64,000 nucleotides of DNA from Vibrio cyclitrophicus (GTDB taxonomy: Bacteria; Pseudomonadota; Gammaproteobacteria; Enterobacterales; Vibrionaceae), in assembly GCA_023206055.1 (NCBI GenBank), contig CP065366.1:2232001-2296000 (forward strand), given 5' to 3'. The first letter of the stretch is position 1; each line of letters starts with the position of its first letter. The notes beneath the pieces were generated by a model, which saw only the letters and a list, made by a program, of their open reading frames with translations, was not told the DNA's origin and made no database searches. Below, one piece after another: positions 1-7,720 of this stretch. Both the position numbers and the translations under genes were made by a program.

Positions 1-58
1 GCACAATGGCAAGCGTTGCGATAACTAGAAAGATAACAATCTTATGGATCCACTTCAC
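1..58 (-). CDS. N-terminal start of a membrane-anchored protein, cut by the window edge
   Basis: Reading the minus strand from a GTG at 58 gives an open frame starting MKWIHKIVIFLVIATLAIV. This is a basic start followed by a hydrophobic helix, typical of a signal anchor or signal peptide. A GGAAG ribosome site lies 7 bases upstream of the GTG, and an in-frame stop occurs further upstream, which supports the start. Only about 19 residues are inside the window, so the family cannot be named. It is divergent from the DUF2797 gene at 362. Confidence 0.4.
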   Translation of the reverse strand, partial: MKWIHKIVIFLVIATLAIV

Positions 59-361
59 GTCTAAGCTTCCGGCTTAATATCCCTATAATTGGGACTTCAT
101 GATAAAAAATAAGTTGAGAGAATTAGTGATCTTAATGCCAATAATCCACTAAAAAACGTTATATCACGCCCGAACAAAATGTCATACTATATTTTTATGC
201 AAGTGCATGCTGTTGATTATTCACGTCGAGAATCAAGTAATATTGCGTATAAAAACAGGTCCTATTTGTTATACTCATCGCATAATCATCGTTAACCGTA
301 TCGCCTGCTCACAAGGCGAACGAGTGGGCGAAATAATAATCAAAATACAACGAGTAATGTC
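59..361. other. Divergent intergenic region, about 300 bases
   Basis: AT-rich spacer between the partial minus-strand gene and the plus-strand DUF2797 gene. It must hold promoters for both, but no operator, riboswitch or RNA gene could be recognised. A short inverted repeat (CGCCT...AGGCG) around 302-319 may form a small hairpin in the leader of the plus-strand gene. Confidence 0.3.
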
Positions 362-1186
362 ATGTCTTTATTAGCAAAAGGAACACTCAAGAAGATGAGT
401 GCTTCCCTTGATGGTGCGGTTACTTACCGTTTACCTGTAGGTGAAGAGTTTGTAGAACTAAACCCTCTGATTGGTAAAACCATCAACCTCACCCATACTG
501 GCAATATTTTTTGTTGTTCGTGTGGTAAGAAAACCAAGAAAAGCTACTCTCAAGGCCACTGCTTTGTGTGCATGAGAAAGCTAGCAAGTTGCGACATGTG
601 CATCATGAAGCCAGAGACTTGCCACTACGATGAAGGTACTTGTCGTGAGCCTGAATGGGGCGAAGCGAACTGCATGGTTGATCACTTCGTTTACCTGTCG
701 AACACATCAAGCCTTAAAGTGGGTATCACTCGTCATACTCAAATCCCGACTCGCTGGATCGACCAAGGTGCCACTCAAGGCCTGCCAATCTTGAAAGTGA
801 AAACACGTCAAATTTCTGGCCTGATCGAAGTTGAATTAGCAAAACACATTGCTGACAAAACCAACTGGCGCACGCTGCTTAAAGGCGACGGCGACGATAT
901 GGAATTGGTAGAAAAAGCCAAAGAACTGTTGCCGTTGGTTGAGGATAAAATCCAAGAGATCAGAGCGAAGTTTGGTGATGATGCTATCGAGATTCTTAGC
1001 GAAAACATCACTTCATTGAGCTACCCAGTAGAACAACACCCAGTGAAAATTGTATCGCACAACTTTGATAAGAACCCTGAAGTGACGGGCGTACTTCAAG
1101 GCATTAAAGGCCAATACCTAATCCTAGATACTGGTGTGATTAACATCCGTAAATTTGGCTCTTACGAAGTAGAAGTGTCTGCATAA
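362..1186 (+). CDS. DUF2797 family protein with Cys-rich zinc ribbon
   Basis: A 274-residue protein recognised as the DUF2797 family, common in Vibrio and relatives and without a firm function. Residues about 50-105 form a dense cysteine cluster (CCSCGKK, then HCFVCMRK, CDMC, C..H....C) that looks like two or more zinc sites. After it comes a stretch VYLSNTSSLKVGITR...RW at about 109-132. This resembles the opening of GIY-YIG-type folds (Y-x-K-x-G-I-T-x-x-x-x-R), although the classical GIY-YIG catalytic set is not complete. The C-terminal quarter looks like a small beta domain. The gene appears monocistronic, with a GAG ribosome site before the ATG and a strong terminator after it. Family call is firm; any nuclease-like reading is inference. 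Confidence 0.8.
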   Translation: MSLLAKGTLKKMSASLDGAVTYRLPVGEEFVELNPLIGKTINLTHTGNIFCCSCGKKTKKSYSQGHCFVCMRKLASCDMCIMKPETCHYDEGTCREPEWGEANCMVDHFVYLSNTSSLKVGITRHTQIPTRWIDQGATQGLPILKVKTRQISGLIEVELAKHIADKTNWRTLLKGDGDDMELVEKAKELLPLVEDKIQEIRAKFGDDAIEILSENITSLSYPVEQHPVKIVSHNFDKNPEVTGVLQGIKGQYLILDTGVINIRKFGSYEVEVSA

Positions 1187-1244
1187 CTTTTAGAACTTAA
1201 GCGTTTCTCATCGTGAGAAGCGTTTAGTTAATAGCCAAAAACTC

Positions 1245-1278
1245 AAATGCCCTCAAGTGATGACTTGAGGGCATTTTT
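1245..1278. terminator. Bidirectional terminator between DUF2797 gene and diguanylate cyclase
   Basis: A long stem (AAATGCCCTCAAGT paired with ACTTGAGGGCATTT, loop GATG or similar) is followed by a T run on the plus strand and preceded by an A-rich stretch. It lies between convergent genes. A weaker hairpin sits at about 1199-1225. Confidence 0.85.
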
Positions 1279-1319
1279 CGTTGTCGATTCTATTCGCCAT
1301 TGGATAATGGTTATAAGCG

Positions 1320-2570
1320 TTAAAGCGCAACTACATCTCCGTCTACACAATTCTTGCCATTGGCTTTCGCGCGATAGAGAGATTGATCGGTTAAATTCAC
1401 GAGTGCGTCAATCGTTACACCGCCTTCACAGGCTTGGCTATCACTGATTCCGATACTGACACTCGAATTAAATCGAATCTGTTCATCGATTTTGAACTCG
1501 ACTTGATGGAACTGTTGGCGAACCTGTTCAGAAACCTCATGCGCTGTTTCAAGAGACGCATTTGGGATAAATATAATAAACTCTTCACCACCCCAACGGC
1601 CTGCTACTCCGCCGACTTTCTCGGCATTGCGCTTGGTAATATTAGCCAAAGCACAAATGACTTCATCACCAACCATATGGCCGTAAGTATCATTAATCGA
1701 CTTAAAATCATCGATATCCAGCAGCATACACACAAGGTAGTTGTTAGAGGACATGTGCTCTCTCAGCCACTCATAAATCGCTCTGCGGTTAAGTAAGTTA
1801 GTCATTTCATCGTAGTTCGCTTGGTGAACCAACTGCTTTTCCAACATCACCTTTTGCGTCACATCTTCGAGAACAACCTGAACAGCGGGCAGACCTTTCC
1901 AAGTAATCGCATTGTCGTAAATATTGAAGAACCGATGAACGCCATCAAAGCCAATGTTTTCAACCACAGTACTCGTTCCGGACAACTCCCCCGAAACGAT
2001 CGCTTGATAGTGCTTGCTAATGCCATCGGTATTCTGTTTTGGCACCAGTTCAAGGATAGAGTCCAACTCTAATACTTGCTCAATGGAAGAACCACCCTGC
2101 ATTTTAACCCACGATTGATTGACCATCAGCGGTTTGAACTCTCGGTGAACCAAGATGCCCTGCCCTGATTGCATGATCATATCGTGATACATCTTATCTT
2201 GTTCACGCACCGCATTTTGTAGCTGAATCGCAGGGGAAAGATCGATCACCGTGACTTGCAGTGCTGGCCGACCTTGCCACTCTGTCACATGGTCAATAGA
2301 GAACACTGTGAACTCTCGACCATTGCGATCAACATTAACATAGGTGTGGACCTGCGGATCGCGTTGACCACTGATCGTTTCAAGGTAATTTTGATAGGCT
2401 AAAACATGGTATTCTTCTGAGATTAGATCTAGGAAGCTATCTATATTAGTAAGTAGTTCTTCGGGTGATTGGTATCCATAGATGCGAGCATAATTAGCGT
2501 CAACACTAACTACATTCATATCTTGAATAGTTATTACACCGTACGTGGATTCGAAATTTATTGAAGACAT
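1320..2570 (-). CDS. PAS-PAS-GGDEF diguanylate cyclase
   Basis: Predicted to make cyclic di-GMP from two GTP. The order is two PAS-like domains (roughly residues 5-115 and 130-250), a short helix, then a GGDEF domain. The catalytic loop reads GRWGGEEF, so the active-site motif GGEEF is intact. At the usual position of the RxxD allosteric inhibition site, seven residues before the loop Arg, the sequence is KVGG, so product inhibition is probably lost. No membrane segment is seen, so the enzyme is likely cytoplasmic. An upstream in-frame ATG at 2651 is possible, but the ATG at 2570 has GGAG 6 bases before it and starts MSSINFEST, so 2570 is preferred (416 residues). It stands alone. Confidence 0.88.
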   Translation of the reverse strand: MSSINFESTYGVITIQDMNVVSVDANYARIYGYQSPEELLTNIDSFLDLISEEYHVLAYQNYLETISGQRDPQVHTYVNVDRNGREFTVFSIDHVTEWQGRPALQVTVIDLSPAIQLQNAVREQDKMYHDMIMQSGQGILVHREFKPLMVNQSWVKMQGGSSIEQVLELDSILELVPKQNTDGISKHYQAIVSGELSGTSTVVENIGFDGVHRFFNIYDNAITWKGLPAVQVVLEDVTQKVMLEKQLVHQANYDEMTNLLNRRAIYEWLREHMSSNNYLVCMLLDIDDFKSINDTYGHMVGDEVICALANITKRNAEKVGGVAGRWGGEEFIIFIPNASLETAHEVSEQVRQQFHQVEFKIDEQIRFNSSVSIGISDSQACEGGVTIDALVNLTDQSLYRAKANGKNCVDGDVVAL

Positions 2571-2920
2571 TGCCAACTCCGCACTCTCGCTACACTCCAC
2601 AAACTGGAGCATAACAACACATCCTGCCAACGCTTCCACACAATCTTTCACGCGTTAGGGGCATTAATATGGTATCTAGTATATCGTACTGCTACAGGCT
2701 TCTCTACAATTCTATCGCTAACACGAGTCACTAAAAGTAGACAAGTATCTCAATCCTATTACTCGCGTCAAAAAACAAAAAAAGATAACGTATATCTATG
2801 TAAGCGTTAGCTTTTCTGTTTTCCGCTTTAAAGTAGGTAGCTAGAGCTAATCACGACTCTTTTCAAATCCTTTTATTATTCACTTCTATCTTGTTGGCTG
2901 TTAGCTTGAAACCTTGTCGG
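2571..2920. other. Intergenic region of 350 bases
   Basis: Spacer between two minus-strand genes (LysR regulator upstream, diguanylate cyclase downstream). It is AT-rich with an A-tract near 2770-2785. It must carry the cyclase promoter, but no clear operator, small gene or stable terminator stem was found. Confidence 0.3.
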
Positions 2921-3805
2921 TTATTCATTCCAATCCGAAAAGTAAGCGACTAAGAAGTCGATCGCCAATCTTGCTCTCTGGGGTAAAAAACGACGGTTTT
3001 GATATACGACCCAACTGCTGGTTCCCGCTCCCCAATACTCTTCAAGCACCGGGACCAGTTTTCCATTACTAAGACCGCCATTGAAGCTGCTTTTGGGTAG
3101 GTAGACAACACCAAGCCCCTCTTCACATGCTTTCAGTACTGCGCTCGAATTGTTACTGCGCCAGCGCCCATGCACTCGTACTGCATTTAACGGTTTACCC
3201 TCTTTCTCAAACAGCCACTGATCACTGTTGGCAATAATACAACTGTGCAACTTCAACTGCTCAGGCTGGGTTGGAGAACCAAATTGATCGATGTAATCCT
3301 GACTCGCGGCCGCTGCCATCGGACGATCCACCAGCTTCCTTGCCACCAAACCAGAATCATCTAACCGACCATAACGAATCGCGAAGTCGATACCATCTTC
3401 GATGAAGTTAACCATGTTGGTATTGAAGTTCATTTCGATGGTGAGATCAGGGTGATCTTTGGCAAATTCCATTAGCGCCGCCGCGACATGATTTTCTGCA
3501 AACGCACCCGCCGCACTCACGCGTAAAGTACCACTCAGCTGAGCTTGTTGAGACGTGACTTGTTCATTCGCCTGTTGCAGCCCGATAACCAGATCTTTGC
3601 ATTGCTGATAATAGGTATGCCCAGACTCGGTCAAACTCACCATACGAGTTGAACGCGCCAACAACGCCACGCCTACCCGTTCTTCTAGTCTCGATACTTG
3701 GCGGCTGACATGGCTGGTGCTGCAACCCAATTGTTTCGCTGCCGCGGAAAAGCCGTGGCATTCGGCTACCGCAACAAACTCATTAATCCCTTCAAAGCTA
3801 TCCAT
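2921..3805 (-). CDS. LysR-family transcriptional regulator
   Basis: A 294-residue LysR-type regulator. The winged helix-turn-helix is at residues 1-60 (GFSAAAKQLGCSTSHVSRQVSRLEERVG is spread over about 18-45). The periplasmic-binding-like effector domain runs from about 90 to 290. The subfamily looks like the CrgA/AaeR/DmlR-type group with the ending ...RARLAIDFLVAYF. It is divergent from the DJ-1/PfpI gene at 4045, the usual arrangement for a LysR protein and its target, and a perfect palindrome lies between them. Ligand unknown. Confidence 0.9.
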   Translation of the reverse strand: MDSFEGINEFVAVAECHGFSAAAKQLGCSTSHVSRQVSRLEERVGVALLARSTRMVSLTESGHTYYQQCKDLVIGLQQANEQVTSQQAQLSGTLRVSAAGAFAENHVAAALMEFAKDHPDLTIEMNFNTNMVNFIEDGIDFAIRYGRLDDSGLVARKLVDRPMAAAASQDYIDQFGSPTQPEQLKLHSCIIANSDQWLFEKEGKPLNAVRVHGRWRSNNSSAVLKACEEGLGVVYLPKSSFNGGLSNGKLVPVLEEYWGAGTSSWVVYQNRRFLPQRARLAIDFLVAYFSDWNE

Positions 3806-3857
3806 ACTTCACCTGTTAACGTCTAACGAATTCACATTCGACTAATTCACATCTGAC

Positions 3858-3875
3858 TATTGCTATATAGCAATA
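3858..3875. promoter_or_regulatory. 18-base perfect palindrome, candidate LysR operator
   Basis: TATTGCTATATAGCAATA reads identically on both strands and contains the T-N11-A pattern typical of LysR-type sites. It lies 52 bases upstream of the LysR start and about 170 bases upstream of the divergent DJ-1/PfpI gene. Confidence 0.5.
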
Positions 3876-4044
3876 ATGTTTTGCCTATTCGGCATATTAT
3901 CACTCAAATGGTTTGCTACTAGTATTACAGGTAATGAAACAGCGGCATCTAAATTGAAAACTTTGGTTTTCTAAATAAAAACCACGATGCCTAAAGAAAA
4001 ACCACAACGCTGAAACCAAACAAACGTGCTCAAAGGGACGAATC

Positions 4045-4716
4045 ATGAAAAAAATACTAATACCTGTAACTAACCACGCAACACTAGGCGATACAGATCA
4101 AGCGAACGGTACTTACGCACCTGAACTGACTCATGCTCTGAAAGAGATCATTGCTGCGGGTTTTGAGTACGACATCGCGTCTATCAAGGGTGGCAAAGGC
4201 CCATTGTACGGAACCAATATTGAAGGGGATTCAGTAAACGCCGAGATCTTGGCTGATGATGACTTCCAGAACCGCATTAATAACACGATTCCTGTAAGCC
4301 AAATTAACGTAGAAAGCTACGATGCTATCTTCTACCCAGGTGGATTCGGCCTACTTTCTGACTTAGCAACCGACGAGCAATTCGCAGCGATTGCGGCTAA
4401 GCACTATGAAGATGGCGGTGTGATCGCATCTGTATGTCACGGCCCAGCAGCACTGCTTCCGATTGTCCTAAGCAACGGCGAGAAGCTATTGAGCTCTAAA
4501 TCGGTGACTGGCTTTACACGCGAAGAAGAGATCGACTTTGGCACAATCAATGACATTCCGTTCTTATTGGAAGAGTCTCTTGCTCGCAGCGCAGCGCGTT
4601 TCAATAAGGTTCAACCTTGGCATGAGCTTGTAATTGTTGATGAGCGAGTGATTACCGGTCAGAACCCAACCAGTGCGCACGCAGTAGGTGTAGCCCTCGT
4701 TAAGCAGTTGTCTTAG
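4045..4716 (+). CDS. DJ-1/PfpI family protein (type 1 glutamine amidotransferase-like)
   Basis: A 223-residue protein of the DJ-1/PfpI superfamily, in the Hsp31/glyoxalase III-like branch. The nucleophile elbow ASVCHGPAALL supplies the reactive Cys followed by His at about residues 134-144. The preceding strand FYPGGFGLLSDL carries the GG turn, and a C-terminal ITGQNPTSA segment is typical of this branch. Members act as methylglyoxal/glyoxal-detoxifying hydratases or stress chaperones; which applies here is not shown by sequence. An AAGGGA ribosome site precedes the ATG. The divergent LysR gene is the probable regulator. Confidence 0.85.
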   Translation: MKKILIPVTNHATLGDTDQANGTYAPELTHALKEIIAAGFEYDIASIKGGKGPLYGTNIEGDSVNAEILADDDFQNRINNTIPVSQINVESYDAIFYPGGFGLLSDLATDEQFAAIAAKHYEDGGVIASVCHGPAALLPIVLSNGEKLLSSKSVTGFTREEEIDFGTINDIPFLLEESLARSAARFNKVQPWHELVIVDERVITGQNPTSAHAVGVALVKQLS

Positions 4717-4805
4717 TTCAATCACGGCTTAATCGAGTGGCGGTTTTAGTCTTAGTAACCGTCCTAACAGAATAACTACCGTTAAACAGATATAAGTTCA
4801 TGAAA

Positions 4806-4857
4806 CAAAAAGAGCACACTTCCTACTCAATATTATTGAGAGAAGTATGCTCTTTTC
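4806..4857. terminator. Bidirectional terminator between convergent genes
   Basis: AAAAGAGCACACTTC...CTCAATA pairs with TATTGAGAGAAGTATGCTCTTTT as a long, slightly imperfect stem, with A and T runs at the two ends. It lies between the DJ-1/PfpI gene (plus) and the desulfurase-like gene (minus). Confidence 0.85.
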
Positions 4858-4905
4858 TAATTCTGTAGCTATTAAGTGCTAGTGACTTCTCGCTAATTAC
4901 TTCTG

Positions 4906-6141
4906 CTAGTGGCTTCGCAAGATCCCTTCAAGCACATTAAACAACAAGTCGATCTCTTCAATCGAGTTGTAATGCATACAACCAATACGCACCACGCCCT
5001 GCTCTTCAATACCCAACTGTTTCACCAAACCTAATGCGTAGAAATGTCCGTTCCACACACAGATATTATGTTCACCCAACTTCTTAGCGATGAACTCTGG
5101 AGAGTGGTCATCAAAGGTAATCGCAAACGTTGGGGTTCTTAGGTTCGAATCAAATTCGGTTTTCCCGTAAAGCTTTGCCCCTTCAAGGTCGGCCAAGCGT
5201 TTAAGGAAGTACTCACTCAGTTGGCTTTCATGCTTATTATACAGCGCGTAGCTTTGCTCTAAACGAGAACGCAATGAATCGGCTGGATCACCTAACTGCG
5301 CCAAGTAATCCACCGCCGCAATCACACCGGCAAGGCCTTCAAAGCTTTGTGTTCCTGTTTCAAATCGACCTGGGCCGATATTGGTTGCAGGCTCAACCTT
5401 GTAAGGCTTTAAAGTATGCAGCCATTGAGGCGCAACATAAGCAATGCCAACATGAGGGCCGAAGAACTTATACGCTGAACACGCTAAGAAATCACAATTC
5501 AGTTGCTGAACATCAATCAAGTGATGGGGTGCGTAATGCACGGCATCGACATAAACCTGCGCACCATGCTGATGGGCAAGCTCAATAACTTTCGCCATGT
5601 CGACAATCGAGCCCGTCGTATTCGAAGCAAACGTCACCGCGACAAGCTTGGTTTTCTCGTTAAGCAGCGACTCAAAGTGCGCCATATCCAAACTGCAATC
5701 CGACTCGTCTACGCGAACTTGGCGAACAATCGCACCTTTGTCGCCTGCCGCTTGCTGCCAGCTCGAAACATTTGAGTAATGGTCTAACGCCGTGACGATA
5801 ACTTCATCGCCCTCTTTCCAATCGCGGCTGATCGCTCGGCTAAGTTGGAAGGTCAGCGATGTCATGTTCGCGCCGAACACAACATTGCCAGAAGACTCCG
5901 CATTAAGCAGTGCTTGCGCCGCTTCTCGCGCTTGCTGCATTAAGCTTGTGGTCTTTTGGCTAGAAAAATAGTGGCCGCCTAGGTTTGAATTGAAATGCCC
6001 TAGGTATTCGGTCATCGAAGCTAAAACATTCTCTGGTACCTGAGATCCACCAGGCCCATCAAAAAAGGTCACCGGCTTGCCGTTATGATATTGGCCTAAA
6101 GCACTAAACTGTTGGCGCACATCATTAAGAGTGAAGGACAT
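4906..6141 (-). CDS. Cysteine-desulfurase-like PLP enzyme (VC1184 type, aminotransferase class V)
   Basis: A 411-residue fold-type I PLP enzyme of the SufS/CsdA-like class V family, matching the group known from V. cholerae VC1184. The PLP lysine lies in FLACSAYKFFGPHVG. Other cofactor-site features visible are TALDHYSNVSSW (His stacking) and YVDAVHYAPH (Asp to pyridine N). The C-terminal half lacks an obvious SufS-style catalytic-Cys loop, so a sulfur-transfer role is not proven and another alpha/beta elimination or amino-acid reaction is possible. An ATG at 6150 is also in frame, but 6141 has AAGG 9 bases upstream. The gene overlaps the upstream dioxygenase by 17 bases, so the two are translationally coupled. 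Confidence 0.82.
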   Translation of the reverse strand: MSFTLNDVRQQFSALGQYHNGKPVTFFDGPGGSQVPENVLASMTEYLGHFNSNLGGHYFSSQKTTSLMQQAREAAQALLNAESSGNVVFGANMTSLTFQLSRAISRDWKEGDEVIVTALDHYSNVSSWQQAAGDKGAIVRQVRVDESDCSLDMAHFESLLNEKTKLVAVTFASNTTGSIVDMAKVIELAHQHGAQVYVDAVHYAPHHLIDVQQLNCDFLACSAYKFFGPHVGIAYVAPQWLHTLKPYKVEPATNIGPGRFETGTQSFEGLAGVIAAVDYLAQLGDPADSLRSRLEQSYALYNKHESQLSEYFLKRLADLEGAKLYGKTEFDSNLRTPTFAITFDDHSPEFIAKKLGEHNICVWNGHFYALGLVKQLGIEEQGVVRIGCMHYNSIEEIDLLFNVLEGILRSH

Positions 6142-6781
6142 TGCGCGCATCCTTAGCTGTTAGAACAAACACATCCATATAGCCCATCTCATCGTGGTCT
6201 ATGGTACGAATCGGCTGTGCGTTGTGCCAAAGCTTGCTGTCGGCCAGCATTGCGACTTCACCGTCTTCAAGCACTTTTCTAAAGAATGGTGCTTCATGAG
6301 AATCTTGGTACAGCATGATCTCGCCGCCCACAATGTTATGACGGTTAACACCAATTAAAGCGATGTGGTCGAAGCCATCTTGGTGAACACCTTCTGGCGC
6401 AACCTGAGTTTCTTCAAAAATAGCGGCAATGCGGATTTGGTGGATTTCGATTTCTTGTCCGTCTTCAAGCCCATTGGTTTCAATAAACAGTTCACACATC
6501 TCTTGCATGCCTTCGCTGCTTAGAATTGGTGCTTCAATTGGCTCGAATTGGCGAACAACATCACCTTGAAAGTGATTAATGTCTTCAGACTGAACAAAGT
6601 TATGTTTGTCTAGCTCTACGACTTGTCCATTACTGAATTGAACCACCGAGTACCTTCTCAATCGAAACTGACCATCCGCATGCTCTGTGCTTGGAAGCTT
6701 AGAGAATGACGGTGACAACTCCTCAACTGCGTGGTTACTGAGGTGGGTAATATGTAGGGTATTTTCGTGAGCATGTAACAT
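6125..6781 (-). CDS. 2-oxoglutarate/Fe(II) dioxygenase family protein (free amino acid hydroxylase-like)
   Basis: A 218-residue protein recognised as the 2OG-Fe_Oxy_2 family, which includes the Bacillus L-isoleucine dioxygenase group. The iron facial triad is visible as HQD in EGVHQDGFDHIALIGV and a distal His in DSKLWHNAQPI, followed by an Arg (IRTID) suited to 2-oxoglutarate. Family members hydroxylate free aliphatic amino acids, so an amino-acid substrate is inferred. Two adjacent ATGs exist at 6784 and 6781; the second sits 6 bases after GGAG and is chosen. It is the first gene of an operon with the overlapping VC1184-type PLP enzyme. Confidence 0.8.
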   Translation of the reverse strand: MLHAHENTLHITHLSNHAVEELSPSFSKLPSTEHADGQFRLRRYSVVQFSNGQVVELDKHNFVQSEDINHFQGDVVRQFEPIEAPILSSEGMQEMCELFIETNGLEDGQEIEIHQIRIAAIFEETQVAPEGVHQDGFDHIALIGVNRHNIVGGEIMLYQDSHEAPFFRKVLEDGEVAMLADSKLWHNAQPIRTIDHDEMGYMDVFVLTAKDARNVLHS

Positions 6782-7225
6782 CATCGACTCCTTAATGATT
6801 GTTAATTTACTTTCGATATTTAACGTTTTATTTACATAAAGGATACTTGAAGATCTTGTCAAATCAACATTAAACAATCATTTATCCCGTCAGATTTAAT
6901 AATTCAGACACTAAATCCAACTTGAAAATCAAAAGCAGTGTATAACACCAGAATAAAAGATGACCAACTCTTAAAACTAGCACACTCCACTAGCTAGTTA
7001 TAAATCCCTACAAATTTAAATTTAACGATATTATTAACTAGCATGTGATGTTTCATACTATGTCAGCCCTCTCTCTTCAATACGCCAGTCTCCATGCATG
7101 AGTTCAGGCATCACACTCGTCATCATTCATTTCTATGCTTTTGCACAACGAAATACGACCTACCTATCAATTGCCAAGCTATTGATTATTTACACAACAA
7201 TCTGAAATTGGTTAATTTATGAGTA

Positions 7226-7290
7226 CGCCAGAATCCACACGCCTTTGCTTGCGCGTCTGGAACAGGTCGAGTTCGGGGGGAACTCGGCCG
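7226..7290. ncRNA. Possible structured RNA element: two adjacent hairpins
   Basis: CCAGA...TCTGG encloses about 7226-7256. Directly after it GGTCGAGTTC / GAACTCGGCC form a 10-pair stem (one G-U) closed by a G-rich loop at about 7266-7289. The GC-rich island stands out in otherwise AT-rich spacer. No terminator T run follows, so a structured transcript or degenerate element is possible. No known RNA family was recognised. Confidence 0.25.
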
Positions 7291-7572
7291 CCCTCAAATG
7301 GCTCATTTCTTTTAGAAGAGCAACTTGATAGTTCTTTTAGTATCGAAGATGTTTGAGATGGAATGTTGCGGGTGGGATTTGCTCAGTAGCGTTTGAAGTC
7401 GATGGTGACAATGAATCTAACGTCTAAATAAACGGCAAGTAGTCAAAAACGCCAAGTGTTCTTAGCTAACACGTTTATGCCCCATGATTTGGTAACCTTT
7501 TACTCATTCACATCGTGTTCATGGGATTTTACCCTACTAGAAGTTATCCATTCTTCTAATACTGTTCGTCGT

Positions 7573-7605
7573 GAATCCCCCGTGTTGGATCTCGGGGGTA
7601 AATTC
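7573..7605. ncRNA. GC-rich hairpin in the leader of the accessory cassette
   Basis: CCCCCG (7577-7582) pairs with CGGGGG (7593-7598) around a 10-base loop TGTTGGATCT, and GAAT/ATTC extends the stem after a small bulge. There is no T run, so it is not a standard terminator. Its place 115 bases before the 322-codon gene suggests a leader structure or small RNA. Confidence 0.3.
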
Positions 7606-7642
7606 GACCAACTATCAACTACTTTGCACTTCAAATAATTGC

Positions 7643-7669
7643 AATTGATTAATTTCCTTTAAATCAATT
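7643..7669. promoter_or_regulatory. Inverted repeat before the accessory cassette
   Basis: AATTGATT and AATCAATT are exact 8-base arms separated by 11 bases, about 50 bases before the first gene. The spacing suits a dimeric repressor. The half-site resembles TTGAT of FNR, but the separation is wrong for FNR. No DNA-binding gene is adjacent. Confidence 0.35.
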
Positions 7670-7720
7670 AAGTAGCATAATGCGCCGCAACAGCATATCA
7701 AATTCAAATATGGTAAATTA

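Larger units (their letters stand above)
6782..7720. other. Long AT-rich intergenic region with hairpins, about 940 bases
   Basis: This spacer separates the dioxygenase operon from the accessory cassette at 7721. It contains the divergent promoter of the dioxygenase, two GC-rich hairpins (about 7226-7290 and 7573-7605) and an inverted repeat just before the cassette. A 60-codon frame at 7456-7638 runs through the second hairpin, has no good ribosome site and looks non-coding. Nothing else was recognised. Confidence 0.5.

Noticed and set aside
7440..7480. attC-like (integron) site from GTGTT...AACAC
   Set aside because: The core RYYYAAC does not fit (AGCTAAC) and no cassette array or integrase is nearby.
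7456..7638. 60-codon plus-strand frame before the accessory cassette
   Set aside because: No ribosome site, runs through a strong hairpin, and the sequence does not look like a conserved protein.
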